Below, in pieces: positions 54,191 through 63,813 of a DNA stretch of 64,000 nt (the first letter of the stretch is position 1; each line of letters begins with the position of its first letter). Source of the stretch: Polynucleobacter brandtiae. Its GTDB lineage: Bacteria; Pseudomonadota; Gammaproteobacteria; Burkholderiales; Burkholderiaceae. Below the pieces are notes generated by a model. That model did not search any database, was not told the origin of the DNA, and saw nothing but the letters and a program-made list of their open reading frames with translations. The translations under genes were made by a program, and so were the position numbers. Where the stretch lies: NCBI RefSeq assembly GCF_002797575.1, contig NZ_PGTX01000003.1, positions 62,001 to 126,000 on the forward strand. The letters run 5' to 3'.

Positions 54191-55705
54191 ATGGCTAAAA
54201 TGATTCTTATGAACATGGTTACCCCACCCCCAGACATCGCAGCCATTGCGCTCCTTCAATCCAAATTGGTTGCAGCGTTGCGACCTATTCTTCCTGAGCA
54301 TGCTCTGCTTTGGGAGCCTGAAGATACGATTCCCTATGAATGCGATGGTTTGGCAGCCTATAGGCGCATGCCTTTAGCAGTTGCCCTGCCAGAAACAGAG
54401 GCTCAAGTTGCCCAAATTTTGAAGATTTGCTACGCCATGGCCATCCCTGTAGTACCCCGTGGATCCGGGACTGGCCTATCAGGCGGGGCAATGCCCATAT
54501 CCCAAGGTTTAGTTCTGTCATTAGCTAAACTCAAAAAAATCATTCAGGTTGATCCATTTACTCGTACGGCTGTAGTTCAGCCTGGGGTGCGTAATCTAGC
54601 TATTTCTGAGGCTGTTGCGCATCTAGGCCTATATTACGCACCCGATCCCTCTTCTCAGATTGCCTGCTCCATTGGTGGCAACGTCAATGAAAACTCTGGT
54701 GGGGTGCACTGCCTTAAATATGGATTAACGCTTCATAACATCTTACGTGTTCGCGGTCTTTTAATGAATGGCGAAGCTGTGGAATTTGGTAGTCTTGCAC
54801 CAGACGCTCCAGGCCTAGACTTATTGTCCGTCGTCATTGGTAGCGAAGGCATGCTTGCTGTGGTTACCGAGGTGACAGTAAAGCTGGTAGCTAAGCCAAA
54901 ATTAGCACGCGTCATTATGGCGAGTTTTGACGACATTGAAAAAGGTGGCAATGCTGTCGCTGCCATTATTGCAGCGGGCATTATTCCTGCTGGTCTCGAA
55001 ATGATGGACAAAGCAACTACAAGAGCAGTAGAAGAATTTGTACACGCCGGTTACGATCTCAATGCGGAAGCCATTTTGCTTTGCGAATCGGATGGCACTC
55101 CCGAAGAAGTTGCCGAAGAAATAGAGCGCATGACCAGTGTGCTGGAGCAAGCCGGTGCAAGTGGTATTCAGATTTCTCAAGATGAAGCTGAGCGTTTGAA
55201 GTTCTGGAGTGGTCGAAAAAATGCCTTCCCTGCTGCTGGTCGATTAGCAGCCGATTACTACTGTATGGATGGCACCATACCTCGTCGCCACATCGCTACC
55301 CTACTTAAGCGTATTCAAGGTATGGAAAAAAAATATGGCCTTGCCTGCCTAAATGTATTTCATGCGGGTGATGGCAATATGCATCCCCTTATTTTATTCA
55401 ACGGTGCAGATCAAGATGAGTGGCATCGTGCAGAAGAATTTGGCACTGAAATTTTGGAAGCTTGTGTTGAATTGGATGGCACGATTACTGGGGAACATGG
55501 TGTGGGTATTGAAAAAATTAATTCCATGTGTGTTCAGTTTGGTGAAGGTGAAAGGGAATCATTTTGGGGGGTCAAGAGTGCTTTCGATCCTGAACATTTA
55601 TTGAACCCTGACAAAGCCATCCCAACCCTCAATCGTTGCGCTGAATATGGTCGCATGCGGATCAGTGGCGGTAATTTACCCCATCCAGAGTTGGAGCGCT
55701 TTTAA
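54191..55705 (+). CDS. glcD: glycolate oxidase subunit GlcD (FAD-binding)
   Basis: 504-residue FAD-linked oxidase of the D-lactate dehydrogenase/glycolate oxidase family. With GlcE and GlcF it oxidises glycolate to glyoxylate and feeds the quinone pool. FAD-binding PCMH domain: VPRGSGTGLSGGAMPISQGL near 92 and SIGGNVNENSGGVHCLKYG near 160. The C-terminal domain has VFHAGDGNMHPLIL (metal/substrate His) and ITGEHGVGIEKINSM. An in-frame ATG at 54215 is also possible; the 54191 start is kept. The glcE start overlaps the stop (TAATG). Confidence 0.93.
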   Translation: MAKMILMNMVTPPPDIAAIALLQSKLVAALRPILPEHALLWEPEDTIPYECDGLAAYRRMPLAVALPETEAQVAQILKICYAMAIPVVPRGSGTGLSGGAMPISQGLVLSLAKLKKIIQVDPFTRTAVVQPGVRNLAISEAVAHLGLYYAPDPSSQIACSIGGNVNENSGGVHCLKYGLTLHNILRVRGLLMNGEAVEFGSLAPDAPGLDLLSVVIGSEGMLAVVTEVTVKLVAKPKLARVIMASFDDIEKGGNAVAAIIAAGIIPAGLEMMDKATTRAVEEFVHAGYDLNAEAILLCESDGTPEEVAEEIERMTSVLEQAGASGIQISQDEAERLKFWSGRKNAFPAAGRLAADYYCMDGTIPRRHIATLLKRIQGMEKKYGLACLNVFHAGDGNMHPLILFNGADQDEWHRAEEFGTEILEACVELDGTITGEHGVGIEKINSMCVQFGEGERESFWGVKSAFDPEHLLNPDKAIPTLNRCAEYGRMRISGGNLPHPELERF

Positions 55706-56871
55706 TGCCACGTAAAAATTCTAATCCTGCTGCTATCAAGCAAATTGAATTATTTCGTGAGCAAATTTTAGCCGCTGCTAAAACGCAGACGCCTCTCTCA
55801 ATTCAAGGTGGTGGTACCAAGTCTTGGTATGGAAATAATAACCAATTTACCAAGCTAGATACGCGCCCCTACTCCGGCATTCTGGAATACCAACCCGAAG
55901 AATTAGTGATCACTGCCTGCGCTGGTACACCCTTAAAAGAGATTGAGGCCGCTCTAACGGATAAGAATCAAATGCTCCCTTTTGAGCCGCCACACTTTGG
56001 TGAAAATGCTACTTTTGGCGGGGCAATTGCTGCAGGGCTTGCAGGGCCCGGCAGAATTAGCGCTGGCAATCTGCGAGATTTTGTATTGGGTGCGCGCATC
56101 ATGGATGGCAAAGGCCAGGACTTATCTTTTGGTGGCCAAGTAATGAAGAATGTTGCTGGGTATGACGTGTCACGCTTACTGCCAGGCTCTATGGGCACCT
56201 TATCCCTCCTACTAGAAGCATCAGTGAAGGTATTACCGAAACCCGCAGCAACAACTACTCTTCGGTGCGCAGTCACACAAGCACATGCCTTACAACTCAC
56301 TAATCAATGGGCTGGCCAGCCTTTACCCCTTGCAGCAAGTTGCTGGATTGGCTCAGCCAAGTCAAACAAGGAGGGTGAGCTGACGATTCGTTTATCGGGC
56401 GCAGCCGCCGCTGTGAAAGCAGCGATTCCCCTGATGAGTGCCGCTGTAAATGCTGTTGAACTAGATCCAGAAGTTGCCAAATCGTTCTGGCGTGATCTGC
56501 GCGAACAACAATTGCCCAGTTTTACCAATCTGAGCCCAGATGAAACACTGTATCGTTTATCCCTACCAGCAGCCTGTGGCTCACTCACCCTGCCAGGTAT
56601 GCAAGATGAGATTGTGCTGGAGTGGCATGGCCAACAGCGCTGGTTAAAAGCGTCAGGTGATGAATCTACCTTTGCCTCCATCAAGATACTTGCAAATACT
56701 CACGGGGGACATGCTAGCCGCTTCAAGCAGGGTGCCAACGTGGACCCAAGCTATCAACGCTTTACCCTCTTAAGCGAACAAGCCCATTCAGCCGCACTAG
56801 AGGCTGTTCAAGCGCGCTTGCGCAATGCATTCGATCCAGCAGGTGTATTTGCCTCTCACCGCCTTCCATAA
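55705..56871 (+). CDS. glcE: glycolate oxidase subunit GlcE (FAD-binding)
   Basis: 388-residue second flavoprotein subunit of glycolate oxidase. It is shorter than GlcD: the PCMH FAD domain is marked by IQGGGTKSWYG near residue 33, FEPPHFGENATFGGAIAAGL near 95, RDFVLGARIMDGKG and VMKNVAGYDVSRLLPGSMGT near 150. The C-terminal region is less conserved and ends ARLRNAFDPAGVFASHRLP. Its ATG shares bases with the glcD stop codon (TAATG), so translation is coupled. glcF follows after 8 bases. Confidence 0.92.
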   Translation: MPRKNSNPAAIKQIELFREQILAAAKTQTPLSIQGGGTKSWYGNNNQFTKLDTRPYSGILEYQPEELVITACAGTPLKEIEAALTDKNQMLPFEPPHFGENATFGGAIAAGLAGPGRISAGNLRDFVLGARIMDGKGQDLSFGGQVMKNVAGYDVSRLLPGSMGTLSLLLEASVKVLPKPAATTTLRCAVTQAHALQLTNQWAGQPLPLAASCWIGSAKSNKEGELTIRLSGAAAAVKAAIPLMSAAVNAVELDPEVAKSFWRDLREQQLPSFTNLSPDETLYRLSLPAACGSLTLPGMQDEIVLEWHGQQRWLKASGDESTFASIKILANTHGGHASRFKQGANVDPSYQRFTLLSEQAHSAALEAVQARLRNAFDPAGVFASHRLP

Positions 56872-56879
56872 GCCTTTAC

Positions 56880-58160
56880 ATGCAAACTCAACTCGCCCCC
56901 CAATTTGCCAATACTACTGATGGTATTGAAGCCGCCCGAATTCTTGGTAAATGTGTTCACTGCGGTTTCTGCACTGCGACCTGCCCTACCTACCAAATTC
57001 TGGGTGATGAATTAGATGGCCCACGCGGTCGTATCTATTTAATCAAACAAATGGCTGAAGGTCAGGCACCTACCGAAAAAACCCGTCTGCACCTTGACCG
57101 CTGCTTGACTTGCCGTAACTGTGAAAGTACCTGTCCTAGTGGCGTGCAGTACGGCAATCTGATTGATATCGGTCGTAAGTGGGCAGAAGAGAAAACCGCT
57201 CCACGCCCTCTATCGCAACGACTGACTCGTTGGGCCCTTAAAGAGGGTTTGACTAGCCCGCTTTTATTCAACTCAGCGATGACGCTTGGTCGCTTAGTGC
57301 GCCCCCTAATGCCAAGTAGTATTAAGCGCAAGGTACCTGAAATTAAAAATAAGGCCTTAGCCAGCGATACAGATCCATATGCAAGACCAACCACCCAGCA
57401 TGCTCGCAAAATGTTATTGCTAGAGGGTTGCGTGCAACCGGGTATGCTACCCAATATTAACTCTGCTACTGCACGCGTATTAGATGCACTAAAAATTGAA
57501 CTTATTAGCGCGCCGAATGCTACTTGTTGTGGAGCATTGCGTTATCACCTAAATGATCAAGCAGGCGGCCTAGATAATGCCAGGCAAAATATCGATGCCT
57601 GGTGGCCACTGATAGAAAAGGGTGCGGAGGCAATTGTGATGACAGCCTCTGGCTGCGGCGTTATGGCTAAGGACTATGGACACCTTCTGGCTAGCGACAC
57701 CACATATGCAGCTAAAGCAAAAAAGGTTTCCGATCTCACCAAAGATATTTCTGAAATTCTTCCCCTTTTACAGACTGAGCTACTAGCACTCGTCGGAGCT
57801 GATCCAAAGCCAGGCGTCGTATACCATCCTCCCTGCACCTTGCAACATGGTCAACAAATTCGAGGAAAAGTAGAGGGTCTATTAGCCAGTATTGGTATCG
57901 GTGCACGCCTATGTGCAGATAGCCACCTATGTTGTGGTTCCGCTGGCACTTACTCAGTGACCCAGCCCGAGCTCTCCGATCAGCTGCGTAAGAATAAGCT
58001 GGCACACTTACAGGCTGCCTGTGAAGAATCTGGTGCCCAAGTCATTGTTTCTGGCAACGTCGGCTGCATCTCTCACCTGCAGCAAGATGACACTCCAGTG
58101 TTGCACTGGATAGAAATCATTGATCAGTTGATCACCCGAAAATCTACCCCTACATCATGA
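56880..58160 (+). CDS. glcF: glycolate oxidase iron-sulfur subunit GlcF
   Basis: 426-residue iron-sulfur subunit that passes electrons from GlcD/GlcE to quinone. Two 4Fe-4S motifs, CVHCGFCTATCPTY (near 26-39) and CLTCRNCESTCPSG (near 75-88), are followed by two CCG domains: NATCCGALRYHL and HPPCTLQHGQQ with DSHLCCGSAGTY. This is the GlcF order. The glcDEF set is complete. The gene overlaps yggS by 4 bases (ATGA). GlcC regulator and glcB malate synthase are not in the window. Confidence 0.95.
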   Translation: MQTQLAPQFANTTDGIEAARILGKCVHCGFCTATCPTYQILGDELDGPRGRIYLIKQMAEGQAPTEKTRLHLDRCLTCRNCESTCPSGVQYGNLIDIGRKWAEEKTAPRPLSQRLTRWALKEGLTSPLLFNSAMTLGRLVRPLMPSSIKRKVPEIKNKALASDTDPYARPTTQHARKMLLLEGCVQPGMLPNINSATARVLDALKIELISAPNATCCGALRYHLNDQAGGLDNARQNIDAWWPLIEKGAEAIVMTASGCGVMAKDYGHLLASDTTYAAKAKKVSDLTKDISEILPLLQTELLALVGADPKPGVVYHPPCTLQHGQQIRGKVEGLLASIGIGARLCADSHLCCGSAGTYSVTQPELSDQLRKNKLAHLQAACEESGAQVIVSGNVGCISHLQQDDTPVLHWIEIIDQLITRKSTPTS

Positions 58161-58876
58161 ATAACATTACCAACAATTTAATGCTGGTAAAGCAAAGGTT
58201 AGAACTCGCAGCATTAGCCGCAAAAAGGGAGCCGGAAGATATCCAGCTACTAGCAGTTAGCAAGACGTTTCCTGCAAGGGCAATTGAAGAGGCAATGCAC
58301 GCCGGACATAGTGCTTTTGGAGAAAACTATGTTCAAGAAGGGGTTGAGAAAATTCAGCAACTGGCTAAACTACGCCCTTGGCTTGAATGGCACTTTATTG
58401 GCCCGCTCCAAAGCAATAAGACAAGAGAGGTTGCCGAACACTTTGATTGGGTTCACAGCATTGATCGCCTCAAAATTGCAGAACGTCTGTCCGCGCAGCG
58501 TGGTGAGTTCCCCAACCTTGGACCATTGCAAGTTTGCGTTCAAATAAATATCAGCGAGGAAAATAGCAAAAGCGGTCTACCCATAGAAGAAGTAGAGGCC
58601 CTGTGTACTGCAATTACTAAACTTCCCCATTTAGTGCTGAGGGGGCTCATGGCAATTCCAGCTCCCAGCAAAGATATTGTCCAACAACGTCAAGCGCTAG
58701 CAGCTGTCAGGGAGTGCTTTATTGGAATCAAAACAATGCACATAGCAGATTTTGGTTATGACTTTTTTGATACCCTCTCAATGGGCATGTCAGATGATTT
58801 AGAGGTCGCTATTACTGAAGGCAGCACAATCGTGCGCGTCGGAAGTGCTATTTTTGGGAAGCGCGATAAGGTCTGA
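58157..58876 (+). CDS. yggS: YggS-family pyridoxal phosphate homeostasis protein
   Basis: 239-residue PLP-binding protein (PROSC/PLPBP family), a fold-type III barrel without known catalysis that balances vitamin B6 and amino-acid pools. The PLP lysine lies in LLAVSKTFPARAIEEAM near residue 36. Other motifs are AFGENYVQEGVEKIQ, WHFIGPLQSNKTREVAEHFD and the phosphate-site LSMGMSDDLEVAITEGSTIV. The common yggS-proC pair is kept here but fused to the glcDEF operon: it overlaps glcF by 4 bases, and proC starts 2 bases after its stop. Confidence 0.95.
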   Translation: MNNITNNLMLVKQRLELAALAAKREPEDIQLLAVSKTFPARAIEEAMHAGHSAFGENYVQEGVEKIQQLAKLRPWLEWHFIGPLQSNKTREVAEHFDWVHSIDRLKIAERLSAQRGEFPNLGPLQVCVQINISEENSKSGLPIEEVEALCTAITKLPHLVLRGLMAIPAPSKDIVQQRQALAAVRECFIGIKTMHIADFGYDFFDTLSMGMSDDLEVAITEGSTIVRVGSAIFGKRDKV

Positions 58877-58878
58877 AT

Positions 58879-59757
58879 ATGAACACTACATCAATGAATC
58901 AAAATGCCCACATCACTTTTATTGGCGGTGGCAATATGGGTCGCGCTCTCATTAGTGGGTTATTGGCGAGTGGATTTAGGATTGGTCAGTTTTCGGTAGT
59001 CGAAGCAAATGCCGTCACAAACCAAAAATTACAGCAAGACTTTGGGATTCAAGTGATGAATACTTTGGATCAGATCGCATTTGATTTCTCTAAAAATAAT
59101 GTTGTCGTAATGGCCGTCAAGCCACAAGATTTTTCATTGGTGGCGAAAACATTGAGAGCAAAACTAAAACCATCGCCTACGTCTCTAGTCACACCAGTAA
59201 TAGCACCCCTTGTTTTGAGCATTGCCGCCGGTATCCAACTTCAAGATATGCGTCGCTGGCTTGACCACGACTGCTGTGTCCGTGCCATGCCTAATACCCC
59301 AGCTTTAATTGGAAAAGGAATAACCGGTTTATTTGCGGATGCCTCTGTAGGCGCCACTAACCACGCCCTCGCAGAAACCATTTGCAATGCAGTGGGTCAA
59401 GCCGTGTGGGTCAAAGAAGAGAGACTCATTGATGCAGTTACTGCTGTTTCTGGAAGTGGCCCTGCTTATGTTTTCGCTTTCTTGGAAGCCCTGCAAGCTA
59501 GCGGTGAAAAACTTGGGCTTGATGCAATAACCGCCCGCAAACTAGCTTATGCCACATTAGAAGGTGCTAGCGAGCTAGCGCACAACTCCGATGAGCCCGC
59601 TAGCATACTGCGGGAGCGCGTCACCTCAAAAGGCGGCACCACCGCTGCAGCACTAGACGTACTCAAGCAATTGGACTGGCAAGGTACTCTTGAAAAAGCA
59701 ATTCATGCGGCAGATCAACGTAGTCAAGCAATGGGTAATGAATTCGGTCGGGGTTAG
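58879..59757 (+). CDS. proC: pyrroline-5-carboxylate reductase
   Basis: 292-residue enzyme that reduces P5C to proline with NAD(P)H, the last step of proline synthesis. The N-terminal Rossmann motif is [15 protein letters not shown] (near 14-28). The conserved [26 protein letters not shown] and the C-terminal signature [55 protein letters not shown] follow in order. Its start lies 2 bases after yggS, so it is in the same operon. The stop overlaps that of the convergent ubiA by 3 bases. Confidence 0.96.
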   Translation: MNTTSMNQNAHITFIGGGNMGRALISGLLASGFRIGQFSVVEANAVTNQKLQQDFGIQVMNTLDQIAFDFSKNNVVVMAVKPQDFSLVAKTLRAKLKPSPTSLVTPVIAPLVLSIAAGIQLQDMRRWLDHDCCVRAMPNTPALIGKGITGLFADASVGATNHALAETICNAVGQAVWVKEERLIDAVTAVSGSGPAYVFAFLEALQASGEKLGLDAITARKLAYATLEGASELAHNSDEPASILRERVTSKGGTTAAALDVLKQLDWQGTLEKAIHAADQRSQAMGNEFGRG

Positions 59758-60620
59758 TTAAGAGCAAATCCCAGTACGATTCCCAGAAACAAAAATCCGC
59801 CTAACCAGTTGTTATGGCGAAACGCCTTAAAGCAGTCTGCGCGATTTCTGGATGAGACGAGTCTAAGGTGATACAGGGCACAAACTAGCGCCAAAATCCA
59901 CCCCAACCAGAAGTAATGATTTAAGTGAGCCAATTGCGCGACGACTATTTGGCTAATCAGTAAGATCCCATAGCTAATCGCAATCGCTAAAACATCAAAT
60001 CGACCAAAGGTAATAGCAGAGGTTCTCAGTCCTAAGCGCAGATCATCATCTCGGTCGACCATGGCATAAGCTGTGTCATACGCAATGGCCCAGAAAATAT
60101 TTCCGACAAATAAAACCCAAGCCTCTAGCGGAATAAATCCCAGTACGGCTGCATAAGCCATTGGAATGCCAAACCCAAATGCGATTCCTAAAACTGCCTG
60201 TGGAACAGCTAAAAAACGCTTAGTAAAGGGGTAAATAATGGTAACTGCTAAGGCACCAATAGAGAGTACTTTGGTCAGCGTATTGAGGGCTTGTATCAGT
60301 AGAAAAGAAAGGAGCGCCAATGTAGCGGCAATCGTCAACGCCTCTTTTCCAGAAATCTTGCCAGTAGTAAGGGGGCGATCTTTCGTTCTCAAGACGTGGC
60401 GATCAAAGTCACGGTCAGCGAAGTCATTCATTGCGCAACCAGCACTACGCATAAAAAATGTACCTAGGATAAATATGATCAGTACCTCTAAATCCGGCGG
60501 ACCCCCACTAGCTAACCACAGCGCCCACAAAGTAGGCCACAGTAAAAGCAAGGTTCCAATAGGCTTGTTCAGGCGCAGTAAATGAGCATAAGCAACTAGT
60601 CGTAAGCGGAAATGATTCAT
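59754..60620 (-). CDS. ubiA: 4-hydroxybenzoate polyprenyltransferase
   Basis: 288-residue integral membrane prenyltransferase of ubiquinone synthesis. The first Asp-rich motif lies in [12 protein letters not shown] (NDxxDxxxD, near 67-78), the second in [20 protein letters not shown] near 190. About eight hydrophobic segments are visible. The ATG at 60620 is preferred over a TTG one codon upstream. GATAAT (60627-60632, minus sense) ends 6 bases before it with no ribosome-binding site. The recG stop lies only 10 bases upstream on the same strand, so read-through from recG is also possible. Confidence 0.95.
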   Translation of the reverse strand: MNHFRLRLVAYAHLLRLNKPIGTLLLLWPTLWALWLASGGPPDLEVLIIFILGTFFMRSAGCAMNDFADRDFDRHVLRTKDRPLTTGKISGKEALTIAATLALLSFLLIQALNTLTKVLSIGALAVTIIYPFTKRFLAVPQAVLGIAFGFGIPMAYAAVLGFIPLEAWVLFVGNIFWAIAYDTAYAMVDRDDDLRLGLRTSAITFGRFDVLAIAISYGILLISQIVVAQLAHLNHYFWLGWILALVCALYHLRLVSSRNRADCFKAFRHNNWLGGFLFLGIVLGFALN

Positions 60621-60626
60621 CAAAGA

Positions 60627-60632
60627 ATTATC
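60627..60632 (-). promoter_or_regulatory. candidate -10 box of a leaderless ubiA promoter
   Basis: Minus-strand GATAAT (5 of 6 to TATAAT) ends 6 bases before the ubiA ATG. It overlaps the recG stop region, so it would be an internal promoter. No clear -35 (TCGCAC, 17 bases upstream). Confidence 0.4.
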
Positions 60633-62736
60633 AGGCTTTCAGAAATTCTGTGCGAGACCCGAGCCAACGCTCTAGATGTCTTCCTACTAAATCTGCATGC
60701 TCACTCAACAATCGATCAGCGGCTGTTTGCGCTAACTCAATTAACCAAGCGTCTCGCTGAAGGTCTACAAAACGCAACATCGCATCACCGGACTGCTTGG
60801 CTCCCAATAACTCTCCTGGACCACGAAGTGATAAGTCTCGCTCTGCAATGACAAAGCCATCAGTAGTTTCTCTTAGGGTTTGTAGGCGCTCTTTTGCTGC
60901 CATCGAAAGTGGCTCTGCGTACATCAAAATACACACGGAGTCTGCCGAGCCGCGGCCTACGCGCCCCCTTAATTGATGTATCTGGGCATAGCCAAAGCGC
61001 TCTGCATGTTCGATCACCATCAGCGCTGCATTGGGAACATCAACACCAACTTCAATCACTGTAGTGGCTACTAATAGCTGAATTTCATTCGTCTTAAATG
61101 ACGCCATCACAGCAGCCTTCTCCTCACTTTTTAATCTGCCGTGTACCAAGCCCACTTTAAAATGCGGTAAGGCCTGAGTGAGCTGCTCAAAACTCTCTAC
61201 AGCAGTTTGCAATTGAAGGACCTCTGACTCCTCAATTAATGGACATACCCAATATGCCTGTAGCCCTTTAGCTAACCAAGCATGCAAGCCCCCAATCACC
61301 TCATCGCGACGGGCAGCTTTGACAACCTTCGTTGTAATTGGCTTACGGCCCGGTGGCAACTCATCAATTACTGAAACATCAAGATCAGCATAATATGTCA
61401 TCGCAAGTGTCCTCGGAATAGGCGTTGCCGACATCATCAATTGATGGCAATAAAATAACTCTGAACCTACCCGTTGCTGAATTTCTAAACGCTGCCGAAC
61501 CCCAAAACGATGCTGCTCATCAATGACAGCCAAACCCAGCCTTGAAAAGCTCACCTTGTCCTGAATGAGGGCATGTGTGCCAATAATTAATTGCGCAACA
61601 CCATTCTCAATCATTTCCTGTGCCAATCTTTTTTCTTTTGCCTTCAAGCTTCCGGAGAGCCAGGCAACCTTTACACCTAATGGCTCGAACCATTCTTGCA
61701 TCTTAAGATAATGCTGCTCTGCCAAGATTTCTGTGGGGGCCATAATGGCTGCTTGATATCCATGATCGATGGCGCGTGCCGCTGCTAAAGCAGCAATCAC
61801 TGTCTTGCCACTACCCACATCGCCCTGTAGCAATCTATTCATTGGGAAAGTATTTGAGAGATCATCCCCTATCTCTCGCCATACGCGTGTTTGAGCACCC
61901 GTCAGCTCAAACGGCAACACCTTCAATAAGCCCTCTTCAATACTTGTCGGCGCGCTTGCTTCGTCATTATTTTTTTCGTCATTGCATATCGCGACTAACT
62001 TTTTGAAACAAGGTGCACGTCTTTCTCTACGAATCGCGTGCGCCCGCTTTAATGAAATTTGTTGCGCCAGTAACTCTTCAAACTGCACACGACGCCAAGC
62101 GGGGTGCGTGCGCTCTAACAATGACTGGGTATTCGCATCTGCGGGTGGCTGATGGAGGTATGCAATCGCCTCTTGCAAAGGAGGCCAATCCTGAGTCGGC
62201 AGAATTTCTGATGTCAGGCTAGCGGGTAAAAATTCAGCTAAGCTCTCTTTCAGACTGGGATCCTGTAACGCCTTGAGTACCGCCTTTCGAATAATCGTTT
62301 GGGATAAGCCGGCACTAGCCGGATAGACCGGCGTCAAACTCGCAGACAGGGGTGCATCGGCAGTCACAGCACGCACAATAGGATGAACCATCTCTGCACC
62401 CAAGAACCCATCGCGCACCTCTCCGCGCACACGAATATGACTTCCAACTGCCATTTGTTTTTGTTGGCTAGGATAAAAATTGAGAAAGCGGAGCCCAAGT
62501 GCGCCCGTATCGTCCTCAATCGTGACTAGTAACTGTCTTCTAGGCCGAAAAAGGACTTGACTGCGAATAACGACCCCTTGGGTCTGAATCGCATTAAACT
62601 GGCCTAGTCCCAAGGCTTCCTCAATAGTGAAAAGTTCAGTCTCATCCTCGTAACGGGATGGGAGGTGCAGAGCAAGAGCCATTGGGCTGTTTAAACCCAT
62701 TTTTTCGAGTGCAGTTGGCGGTCGCTTATTCGTCAT
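60631..62736 (-). CDS. recG: ATP-dependent DNA helicase RecG
   Basis: 701-residue superfamily 2 helicase that remodels stalled replication forks and Holliday junctions. The N-terminal wedge/OB region (residues 1-260) is followed by the helicase core: Walker [21 protein letters not shown] near 335, [11 protein letters not shown] near 435, motif [15 protein letters not shown] and motif [12 protein letters not shown] near 610. The C-terminal TRG-like region [15 protein letters not shown] is clear. The ATG at 62736 is used; the open frame extends 28 codons upstream into the divergent queA. It is 10 bases from ubiA. Confidence 0.96.
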   Translation of the reverse strand: MTNKRPPTALEKMGLNSPMALALHLPSRYEDETELFTIEEALGLGQFNAIQTQGVVIRSQVLFRPRRQLLVTIEDDTGALGLRFLNFYPSQQKQMAVGSHIRVRGEVRDGFLGAEMVHPIVRAVTADAPLSASLTPVYPASAGLSQTIIRKAVLKALQDPSLKESLAEFLPASLTSEILPTQDWPPLQEAIAYLHQPPADANTQSLLERTHPAWRRVQFEELLAQQISLKRAHAIRRERRAPCFKKLVAICNDEKNNDEASAPTSIEEGLLKVLPFELTGAQTRVWREIGDDLSNTFPMNRLLQGDVGSGKTVIAALAAARAIDHGYQAAIMAPTEILAEQHYLKMQEWFEPLGVKVAWLSGSLKAKEKRLAQEMIENGVAQLIIGTHALIQDKVSFSRLGLAVIDEQHRFGVRQRLEIQQRVGSELFYCHQLMMSATPIPRTLAMTYYADLDVSVIDELPPGRKPITTKVVKAARRDEVIGGLHAWLAKGLQAYWVCPLIEESEVLQLQTAVESFEQLTQALPHFKVGLVHGRLKSEEKAAVMASFKTNEIQLLVATTVIEVGVDVPNAALMVIEHAERFGYAQIHQLRGRVGRGSADSVCILMYAEPLSMAAKERLQTLRETTDGFVIAERDLSLRGPGELLGAKQSGDAMLRFVDLQRDAWLIELAQTAADRLLSEHADLVGRHLERWLGSRTEFLKA

Positions 62737-62766
62737 CTTTAAAATCCAATACCTGATGTTAATGCT

Positions 62767-63813
62767 ATGCAACTTTCCGACTTCAATTACAACCTTCCAC
62801 CCCATCTCATTGCCCAGCATCCTCTGGCAAACAGAACTGACAGCCGCCTCCTAGAAGTAAAGCTAGATGGGGCAAATGCCGCTCAATTAGTAAATCGGCA
62901 ATTTCGGGATATTTTGGATCTAGTTAAGCCTGGGGATTTACTGGTATTCAACGATACTAAAGTCATCCCAGCTCGTCTGCACGGCAAAAAGGAGACTGGG
63001 GGCAATGTTGAGCTTCTCATTGAACGCATTACTGGTGATCAGCAAGCCTGGGTTCAAGTAAGAGCCTCTAAGGCTCCGAAAATGGGTTCGATGGTACATA
63101 TTCATAATGCCGCCGGAGAAACCTTTCCTGTCGAAATGATTGCTTATGATGGGCGATTTTATGAAGTGCGCTTTCCAAAAAATATTTTTTCCTTGCTGGA
63201 GCAGTTTGGCGAACTTCCCCTGCCTCCCTATATTGAACATCAGCCAAATGATGAGGACGCTAGTCGCTATCAGACAGTTATCGCCAAGAACCCAGGTGCA
63301 GTAGCTGCCCCCACTGCTGGACTTCATTTTGATCAGGCAATTTTACTAGAGCTTAGTAAGCTTGGCGTCCAAGTCGCCACTGTCACCCTTCATGTAGGAG
63401 CCGGTACGTTTACCCCGGTTCGAGAGGAAGACCTTAGCAAACATCAGATGCATTACGAGTGGTTTTCTATTTCACCGGAAACCTTAGTCACCGTCCAAGA
63501 GACCCGTCGCCAAGGCGGAAGAGTCATTGCGGTTGGCACCACCAGCTTGAGAGCCTTAGAGAGCTGGGCACTTAATCAACAGAGTAGCGGTGAAACCAAT
63601 CTATTTATCACTCCCGGCTTCACCTTTAAAGCCGTTGATTGTTTATTAACGAACTTTCACTTACCAAAATCGACCTTACTCATGCTGGTTAGCGCATTTG
63701 CTGGCGTGGATAATATTCGCAATGCCTATCAACATGCCATTTCTCAAGAGTATCGTTTTTTCAGCTATGGCGATGCCATGTTCTTAAGTCGCCTTAACCA
63801 CACCTACACATGA
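62767..63813 (+). CDS. queA: S-adenosylmethionine:tRNA ribosyltransferase-isomerase
   Basis: 348-residue enzyme that adds the cyclopentenediol ribosyl moiety to preQ1 at tRNA position 34, making epoxyqueuosine. Motifs are [20 protein letters not shown] at the start, [18 protein letters not shown] near 58, [13 protein letters not shown] near 180 and [20 protein letters not shown] near 205. The C-terminal [23 protein letters not shown] segment is present. It diverges from recG. tgt overlaps its stop by 4 bases (ATGA), the standard queA-tgt operon. Confidence 0.97.
   Translation: MQLSDFNYNLPPHLIAQHPLANRTDSRLLEVKLDGANAAQLVNRQFRDILDLVKPGDLLVFNDTKVIPARLHGKKETGGNVELLIERITGDQQAWVQVRASKAPKMGSMVHIHNAAGETFPVEMIAYDGRFYEVRFPKNIFSLLEQFGELPLPPYIEHQPNDEDASRYQTVIAKNPGAVAAPTAGLHFDQAILLELSKLGVQVATVTLHVGAGTFTPVREEDLSKHQMHYEWFSISPETLVTVQETRRQGGRVIAVGTTSLRALESWALNQQSSGETNLFITPGFTFKAVDCLLTNFHLPKSTLLMLVSAFAGVDNIRNAYQHAISQEYRFFSYGDAMFLSRLNHTYT

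Noticed and set aside
54173..54301. 43-codon extension of the adenosyltransferase
   Set aside because: Runs across the divergent glcD gene and lacks family resemblance.
62737..62820. 28-codon N-terminal extension of recG
   Set aside because: Overlaps the divergent queA start; the ATG at 62736 gives the usual RecG beginning.
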